NCBI GenBank assembly: GCA_031216915.1
Contig: CM062296.1
Coordinates: forward strand, 452,724,287-452,788,286
DNA: 64,000 bases
Reading direction: 5' to 3'
Source: Pictodentalium vernedei
Lineage: Eukaryota; Mollusca; Scaphopoda; Dentaliida; Dentaliidae
In this document: positions 56,950-64,000 of the stretch, piece after piece
Position numbering within the stretch: the stretch's first letter is position 1
Layout: each line of letters begins with the position of its first letter
Program-made: the position numbers and the translations under genes
Notes under the pieces: generated by a model
Told to the model about the DNA's origin: nothing
What the model saw: the letters and a program-made list of their open reading frames with translations, nothing else
Database searches by the model: none

Positions 56950-57785
56950 TATTTATTTATTTATTGGTGTTTAAGGTCACATATTTTTGCACAATGGCTA
57001 ATCATGACCACAACATAAGTATCAACTCCAAGACCAGGGGTGAGCGTTAATAAGACATGTTGCCCATTTTAGAGAGGGTTTGCACCTCCCAAGCATTGGT
57101 GACTGGGTCCTATTTTACCAGTAAAACAGAACATTTACTGCAGTGAACAGGCACTGCTTCACTTCCAAGGGTTCCCACGGGGATAACAGTTAAAAGTCCC
57201 CACAAATTAGCGACAATAAATGCCGTGCCCAAATTACGGTAATTATGCTCAAACTAAAACTTTTTCCCCATAAAAACATAGATTTTATCCCTTCACTGGA
57301 GCAAGCTCACTCAGCTTATTCTAGTGAAGAGTCATAAATTATATTTTGGGGGCAAAAAAAAAAAAATTATTTATTTATTTATTGGTGTTTAAGGTCACAT
57401 ATTTTTGCACAATGGCTAATCATGACCACAACATGAGTATCAACTCCAAGACCAGGGGTGAGCGTTAATAAGACATGTTGCCCATTTTAGAGAGGTTTTG
57501 CACCTCCCAAGCATTGGTGACTGGGTCCTATTTTACCAGTAAAACAGAACATTTACTGCAGTGAACAGGCACTGCTTCACTTCCAAGGGTTCCCACGGGG
57601 ATAACAGTTAAAAGTCCCCACAAATTAGCGACAATAAATGCCGTGCCCAAATTACGGTAATTATGCTCAAACTAAAACTTTTTTCCCTTATAAACATAGA
57701 TTTTATCTCTTCACTGGAGCAAGCTCACTCAGCTTATTCTAGAGAAGAGTCATAAATTATATTTTGGGGGCAAAAAAAAAAAAAT
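56950..57785. repeat. 418-bp tandem duplication of a SINE plus hairpin block
   Basis: ATTGGTGTTTAAGGTCAC occurs at 56963 and 57381, and the two following ~418-base copies differ at only a few positions. Each contains a reverse SINE body (56950-57188; 57368-57606) and a hairpin MITE core (ACTGGAGCAAGCTCACTC near 57297 and 57713), ending in an A-run. A segmental duplication, not two insertions. Confidence 0.88.
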
Positions 57786-58095
57786 AACATTTTAGTGGTA
57801 CTTGTTAAGAATAGCACTTAAATGTTAAGTGAAGGGTTAACTCTTAACCTGCTGAGTATTTTCAAGCTATTTTTAATCAAATCTAGTCATGGCTGCTGTG
57901 ATAAAAATTTTCATCTCATTTAACTCAAGAAACCATTGTTGAAAAAATCCATTCAATTTACAGGGGGAGAATTTGATAAAATGTGCACAAATTTTACTTA
58001 AAACAGTGGCAAGACAAAATTTGTCCTGGGCAGAAAAATCTGCCAGCAGAATTCAAGGAGTTCATGCATGTACATTTCTTAAAACTGACTTGTTC
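57786..58095. other. TTAA hairpin-repeat fragment and unknown sequence
   Basis: TTAACTCTTAACCTGCTGAG and TCTAGTCATGGCTGCTG at 57836-57900 are one arm of a hairpin family. Better copies with the CATGGCTGCTGTAAAGCAGC centre lie near 61300-61390 and 62668-62765. Confidence 0.45.
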
Positions 58096-58870
58096 ATAAA
58101 CAAGAGGCCCCGGGGAGCCTTAGGCACTCACCGAATGTTTCATACTGTTAAGACACAAATTTTATCAAAAGCTATTCTTAAGGTTCTACAGAGTAAATCT
58201 ATACTCTCTGTGGAGCTAAAACATCAAAAGGACTGAATGGGACAATGCTGCTGATCAAATATCAAAAGATTCTGCATGATGGTTCTGAAAAAGGTTTTTA
58301 AAGAATTTTCCTTGAATTGCACAAAGTAAACATTCATGCCCCCATAGTGAGGCACAATATTGATGGGGGGACTCAATTTGAACAAACTTGAATCAGAACC
58401 TTACTGAGATGCTACATACCAAATATCAAAAGATTTTGCCCACTGGTTCGGAAAAAGAAGATTTTTAAAGAATTTTTTCTTAAATTGCACTAAGTGAAAA
58501 TTCACGGCCCATAGGGAGCCCCAATATTGATCGAGGGATTCGATTTGAACAAACGTGAATCAGACCCATACCATGATGCTGCATACCAAATATCAAAAGA
58601 TTCTGCCCACTGGTTCTGGAGAAAAAGATTTTTTAATAATTTCTCTATAATTCACACGGTGCTATCAGAGTTATGCCCCATACAGAGCCCCCAAGGGACG
58701 TGGCCATTTCATTTGAACAAACCTGAATTACCATATAGTAATGAACATCCACATGAAGTTTCGTGAAAATCGGACCAGTGGTTTCAGAGAAGTCATTTGA
58801 AAAATGTTCACGAGGACGGACGACAACGGATGGCAAGTGATAAGTTGAGCTCCCTTCGGTGAGCTAAAAA
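58096..58870. mobile_element. Tandem-repeat element with CACTCACCGAA / TCGGTGAGCT ends
   Basis: Starts ACAAGAGGCCCCGGGGAGCC followed by CACTCACCGAA and ends CCTTCGGTGAGCTAAAAATA. Between them are three loose units (ATATCAAAAGATTCTGC or similar at about 58259, 58432 and 58589) with AAATTGCAC and ATTTGAACAAAC words. Element ends of this type are widespread in molluscan sequence, as I recall; no coding. Confidence 0.6.
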
Positions 58871-58959
58871 TAATTTATATATAATTAATAGCTGGTGGGG
58901 GAGGAGGATAATCCCCTACTCTTTGGCATGAAATAGAAATACACAAAAAAGAGTGGAAC

Positions 58960-59178
58960 TATTTATTTCTTGGAGCTTAACTTCACATATTTCTGCAAAA
59001 GGATAATCATGACCACAACATGGATATAAAGTAGAGCCATTCATTTATATCCATGTTGCCCATTTTAGAGGACTTCTCCAAAGGCATTGGTGACTGGGTC
59101 CTATTTTACCAGTAAACCAGAGCTTGTTTACCACAGTTAACAAGCACTGCTTCACTTCTCAGGGCTCCCACAGGAAAG
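58960..59178 (-). mobile_element. SINE-like repeat (family of 25426)
   Basis: On plus: ATTTATTTCTTGGAGCTTAA, CATGACCACAACATGGATAT, TTTAGAGGACTTCTCCAAAG, TCCTATTTTACCAGTAAACC and CTTCACTTCTCAGGGCTCCC. Confidence 0.65.
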
Positions 59179-60015
59179 GGGTTGAACGACCCAAGTTTTT
59201 AGATGTATATCTGACAACGTTGTATGAAATATATGACATGAATCCCAAGATGTTCATAAGAAAATGTTAATTTTGATGTTGGTCTATGTGCACGCTTGAT
59301 CATCACACCAGACAATAAATTGGCAAGAACTAGTGTTTTGAAAATCACTAATTGACTAGCAACATGTATTGCATGAGATTTCATGCATTTCATTGTTTGA
59401 TCTGTTTTTTTATGTTATTTTTATACACTTTAAATACTTCTGTACAATGTCATGGGGGAGATTATTATTATCTCCTCGGGAAAGATCCAGTATCCTCAGG
59501 CAATATAAACAGGTATGTGAACTGTTTTTTGTACTCAGGGGTGGATAGAAATTTGGGGGAGACATTCTTGTCTCAGAATGGGATCAAATAGGTCAGGATC
59601 ACGTTCATACTCTCACTCACAATATGAGGCAGAGGTATCTAGTATGTTTGCATGTCAGAGGTGGACAGACCCAAAACTGACTATAGTAAAAATATGGGTT
59701 TGGGGTACCGAAACCTTGTGCATGTGATGGATGATACCACACACATTCTTCAATGCAGACTTTGTTCGAAATTCTCATTCGTCAATAAATGAATCAGCAT
59801 TCATGTGGTATATTGCTTTTCATTATTGTTTCAGTTTTGTGTAATACCACCCAAATTTTGAGGATGGAACAAACCATTCTTGTATAGTATATTTCATCAA
59901 TTCTTGAAACAAAGTTCATTTAGTGTTCAGTTAGTGCCTGAATATATATATAAAAAGATTAGAGATTTCATTCAACCCAAAATTTGAGCTTTCCAGACCA
60001 TTCATTCAGTGATCT
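59179..60015. other. Intergenic, no gene seen
   Basis: AT-rich, no recognised element. Opposed overlapping open frames at 59199-59393 and 59352-59591 have no motif. Confidence 0.4.
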
Positions 60016-60236
60016 ATTTATTTATTGGTGTCTAAGGTCATATTTCTGTGCAATCGTTAATTGTGACTGCAACAGGTAGATAAAGTCAAGTTTAGTCAAT
60101 CATTTATAGCCATGATGCCCATTTTAGAAGACTTCCATTCCAAGCCCTGAAGATTGGGTACTATTTTACCAGAAAAACTAAGCTTGTTTATCACAGTAAA
60201 CAAGCATTGCTTCACTTCCCAGGGTTCCAACATAGG
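60016..60236 (-). mobile_element. SINE-like repeat (family of 25426)
   Basis: On plus: ATTTATTTATTGGTGTCTAA, GTCAAGTTTAGTCAATCATT, TTTAGAAGACTTCCATTCCA, ACTATTTTACCAGAAAAACT and CTTCACTTCCCAGGGTTCCA. Confidence 0.65.
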
Positions 60237-63200
60237 GTTGACTGATCAAAGTAATCATTGTTCCATCTTATTTGCCTCTAGTGGCACATATTGTCTTTTG
60301 GTTGAGGCCTGACTGCTCCACATTGCACTCTCCACTCAGGAGGTAATAAAACCACACTAATTACCTACTTTTGTGCCGTCTGCAGATAATACTGTCAGTG
60401 TTTTGAGAATATGTTGGAGACCAATAAATCACAGTGCCTCTCTCACAGGCTTGTGCAAGGAGCAAGCAGGGAAAATTATGTTGTTCCATTCTGTGTTGTA
60501 TTTTCTGCTTCTCATTTCTTATAGTTGCAACATGAACCCAATGCTGTGAGGATATTTTCATACGTCTGCATGCATGATGTCCATGGAGCATGTTGCCATT
60601 GGGAGTGAGTATTCAACCTCCCCTAACATTTGTTGACCATAACTCCTTGCATGCAGCTGGTGGATATTACTGCCAAGGGCAGGGAATCTCTTGCCAGTAA
60701 AATATGGATCATTAGGCACTAATAACCAAATTTTTCCCTGTAAATTAAGCCCACTTGACCAATGATTTCTCAAGTTGCATTTCCATTAATTTTTCAGTCA
60801 TGGCTGCTTTGTATCAGACATGACTAGATTTGATAAAGAAGATTTTTAAAAATACTCAGCAAGTTAAGAATAATTCTGTGTCTGCCACTTCCTTCAAATT
60901 CACATGATTTCTGGAGAGATACTGGATTCCACCCCTTGGCAGGTAACTGACCTACAAAAATCTCGACCCAGTCTTGAGAGACCACCTTCTAGAGAGACCA
61001 CTTTTGTGTGTTAGTTTTCATTCCAACATGGACAATATATTTTGAAATACAACCAGAGTTCTGGGCGTTGAGCAGTTTCAAGATTATTTTTTTCATGTCA
61101 GAATTTTAAATTCTTAAAGTATCTAAATATAATTTCATTAATTAGATTAGTTATTCTTCGTCCTGCAATCAAAATAATTATTTGGGTGCCTGTACATGTC
61201 AAGGTGAGAGGTTCCAACAGTTTTGTGCCTCTCATTTCACATATGACACATGTCACAGAATCATGGGGAATACAAGAACAATGACAAACACTTTAACTCT
61301 TAACCTGCGAAGTATTTACTTAATTTTTTCATAAAAAACAGGTCATGACTGCTGTGAAGCAGCCATGAGTGGATTTGATTAAAAATTCAAACAAAGCAAC
61401 ACCAGAAATCATTCTTGAAATGATTGATCAAATTTCCGGGGGGGGGGGGGGGGAGGGAGGGTGGGGGGGGGGGCATCAAGAATCTTTGATCAATCCAGTA
61501 CTGATCACTCATGATAAAATCGACTAGTACCAATGGAAAAATTGGTAAATTTTCATTCCCTTGTCAATGCTCAGGAACTGATCAAACAATTAAAAAATTC
61601 TTTTTTACAATAAGAATTATTCATTTATTAGGTCTACCACAGATATGAAAAGTGAATATTTGTTTTTCAGATAATAGATTTGTTGTTAAGAGTTTTAGAA
61701 AACCGATTTTCAAAGCCTGCAATATTTTCTGTCATCATCAACCTTAAAAATGTATAGAAGTTTCGTTGGGACATTACTACATAATCAGATGAAAGATTTT
61801 GTTCAAGTTCGCCCTGTTTAAAAGTAATAAAGCACTCTACTAACTTTTGTTTCACAACAGATACGCTGAATATCTTCAAATATATATACATACCATGACA
61901 AAATCATTTCATAAAAATAAAAGTGGAGAAGTGGTGTTTCCAGAATGGTACACATTTTCCAGAAATATTTTGTAAAAGATCAAAAGTAATAGGATCTCAA
62001 ACTGACTATTCTAAAAGAGAATTTATCAGTCACTTTCAAAATTTAAGTCCTACACTGAACATGCTTTATGCACATTGGGGCATTAAAAAGGTAACCAATG
62101 CACCAGGCCCTTCCCTCAGAGTTCTTGGAAATTCATTTGTGCATGAGTGCATTTATTCTCGTACAGGTCAAGAGAGACTTTTACAAAAGCTCCGAAGGCA
62201 GGCTGCTGTGCAGAATTTGGTTCATTTGTAGTTGAATCAGGTGATGAGGCAACTGCTCCAGAGGATGAGGGAGACGTTACTGGATTTTTTGTCCCACTAT
62301 TTCATCCCAGGATGTACATATATTTGAGATTTTACAAGTTCTGCCACTTCTGTGCATAGTCACTATTTGGTAATTAACTCGAATTTTTTTTTTATCCATT
62401 GTGAGGTATATAAGCGCATGTGTACCCATCAAATAAACAGTCAAATACGGGGTGTGAACAACACAAGAAGTGATTTCAACAAACAAACCTTCTCAAATCC
62501 AATGTGGACTATTCGTAATGTTCATTTTTGATGGGGGAAAGTTTTTTAATACTCTTGTGATGGAGAAACTTGGGTATGATTGATTGCTTATAATTGATTA
62601 TCTTCAATGATTAATCGATTGGGAAAATCAATAACTGTCACCCATATCCAATTTGCAGGGCAAAATGTTAGTTCACTCTTAAACTGCTGAGTATTTTCAA
62701 AATATTTTACATCAGATCTAGTCATGGCTGCTGTAAAGCAGCCAGGATTAGATTTGATGAAAAATTTAACAATATTTAACTTTGTTATAATGACTTAGAA
62801 AAATATTTCACACTTCCTAAATATGCCTCTTTATGTGACAGATCGATACATAAACAGAAAAATATAAATGAAAATTGTGTTCAAGTATGTTCATATTTTT
62901 AATAAATTAGCTGCCATTATCTGAGAGATATTCACTTCCAACTCAGGGTTTGAATGTTATAAGATCATTCCCTTTATAGAATATGTTTAATTTTATTGAC
63001 TTTGGTGGATTTGAACCAAAAAAATATCCAATTGACATTCGATTTATCAGCGGTCACAGCAGCTTCTGAACTGATCTAGGTCAAAATGTGATATTTTGAT
63101 TGGTCGATTATGAAAATAGGCAAGAGTTTAGTACTTTTGATGGATCAACGTCAACTGGAAAAATACTCTGTCAACTAAAATCTGTATGGAACACGTATTC

Positions 63201-63594
63201 CAGATGGATTTGTAAATATGGAAGAGGAGGAAAAGTAATTGGCATGTAATAACAATGTATAGATGTAGTTCTAAAACAGTCAGGAATCACGCAACTGGTT
63301 CCAAATTTATTAATTAATTTCTGATTGACAGGTCATTATTTTGAAGTGGAGAATATATATATATATATATGCATATGCTATGATCCAGAACTGTGGGAAT
63401 GTCCTCAGGACCTAGATGGAAATATTTTGTATTATATGATTCAGACAATGAAGTAAATTCATAATGAAGACTGGGCTGACAGAATGTTAACTTATGCACA
63501 TCGTGCATAAATTAGTCTGGTCTGATCATGTGGGCCAGATTATTTTATGCAAGATTTGCATAAGTTACATTCTGTGTACTTCCTGCTGTCTGAG
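60237..63594. other. Intergenic, hairpin repeats, a G-run and one doubtful exon-like stretch
   Basis: Arms or whole copies of the TGGCTGCT hairpin family are at about 60790-60870, 61290-61390 and 62665-62770. A strong G-run is at 61438-61474. A TA dinucleotide run is near 63353-63370. A stretch at 62167-62231 is discussed as a possible exon but not called. Confidence 0.45.
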
Positions 63595-63880
63595 AGCATG
63601 GTGGCACAGTGGTTACGACATTGGACTTCAAACTGAAAGGTCCATGGTTGCGTTGTGTCCTTGGGCAAGGCACTTAATCCCAATTACCCATGTGGGTATG
63701 TTGCAATGTGTACTAAGGCATACTGCATGTCGACGGTGCACTTGTATTCAACTAAGCTAACCCTGCTTGTGCAGAGTTTGTACATTGCGGAGTTGGGGTT
63801 ACTTGTCACTACTTGGTGGTTCTCTCTGGGTACTCCGGCTTCCTCCACCCAGTCTGACATGAGGTGACCCTGAGTTTGTT
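63595..63880 (+). mobile_element. tRNA-headed SINE, box B deleted
   Basis: Head GTGGCACAGTGGTTACGACA, then TCCATGGTT joined directly to GCGTTGTGTCCTTGGGCAAG, so the box B region is missing. Body includes GGTACTCCGGCTTCCTCCAC. The head is similar to that at 34100. Confidence 0.7.
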
Positions 63881-63881
63881 T

Positions 63882-64000
63882 GTTTGTTTGTTGGTGGTTA
63901 ACGTCACATATTTATGCACAATGGCTAATCGTGACCCAACATGGAGATGAAGTCAAGTTTAGTCAATCGTTGATCAACATGTTGCCCATTTTAGAGGACT
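63882..64000 (-). mobile_element. SINE-like repeat, cut by the window end
   Basis: GTTTGTTTGTTTGTTGGTGG tail replaces the usual ATTT repeats. Then CACATATTTATGCACAATGG, GTCAAGTTTAGTCAATCG and CCCATTTTAGAGGACT, running off the window. Confidence 0.65.

Overview
The window is eukaryotic, almost certainly animal, nuclear DNA. It carries one intron-rich protein-coding gene in a dense field of transposable elements. Spliced exons with GT/AG borders, tRNA- and 5S-headed SINEs, Tc1 elements, a DIRS retroelement and many small TTAA-bounded hairpin elements rule out a bacterium. Several dispersed repeats look lophotrochozoan, possibly molluscan: tandem units rich in the half-site AGGTCA, terminal hairpins followed by GTCC/GTCT-type microsatellites, and a right end reading TCGGTGAGCTAAAAA. 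That placement is inference only.

The gene (plus strand, 369-31075) is the 3' end of a receptor-type protein tyrosine phosphatase. Four exons are visible (369-520, 15485-15620, 23347-23437, 31029-31075). They join in frame to give the WPD loop, the [10 protein letters not shown] signature loop, the Q-loop and a short acidic tail ending in YENM and YANY tyrosine motifs. About 0.43 kb of coding sequence is spread over 31 kb. The N-terminal and extracellular exons lie upstream of the window.

Layout. 1-15.5 kb: intron with TTAA-bounded MITEs, a six-copy 206-bp tandem array, a long foldback, a nearly full-length dead DIRS-type retrotransposon (about 6.25-13.19 kb) and a hAT-like MITE inside a SINE. 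15.6-23.3 kb: intron with a GT-rich minisatellite, a dead Tc1 element, a five-unit 156-bp array of nuclear-receptor-like half-sites, and nested MITEs. 23.4-31.0 kb: intron with foldbacks and a second dead Tc1 element. 31.1-64 kb: no confident gene. It holds SINEs with tRNA or 5S rRNA heads, a second half-site array in inverted orientation, a cluster of piggyBac-like MITEs about every 1-2.6 kb between 40.4 and 52.5 kb, a 2.1-kb element with 336-bp repeats inserted into one of those MITEs, and recent local duplications.

No intact autonomous mobile element is present. Both Tc1 transposases and the DIRS reading frames carry stops or frameshifts. The most unusual structures are the two half-site arrays, the DIRS element with its preserved internal complementary region, the 206-bp array that appears to have grown out of a MITE arm, and SINEs sharing one body under different RNA-gene heads.
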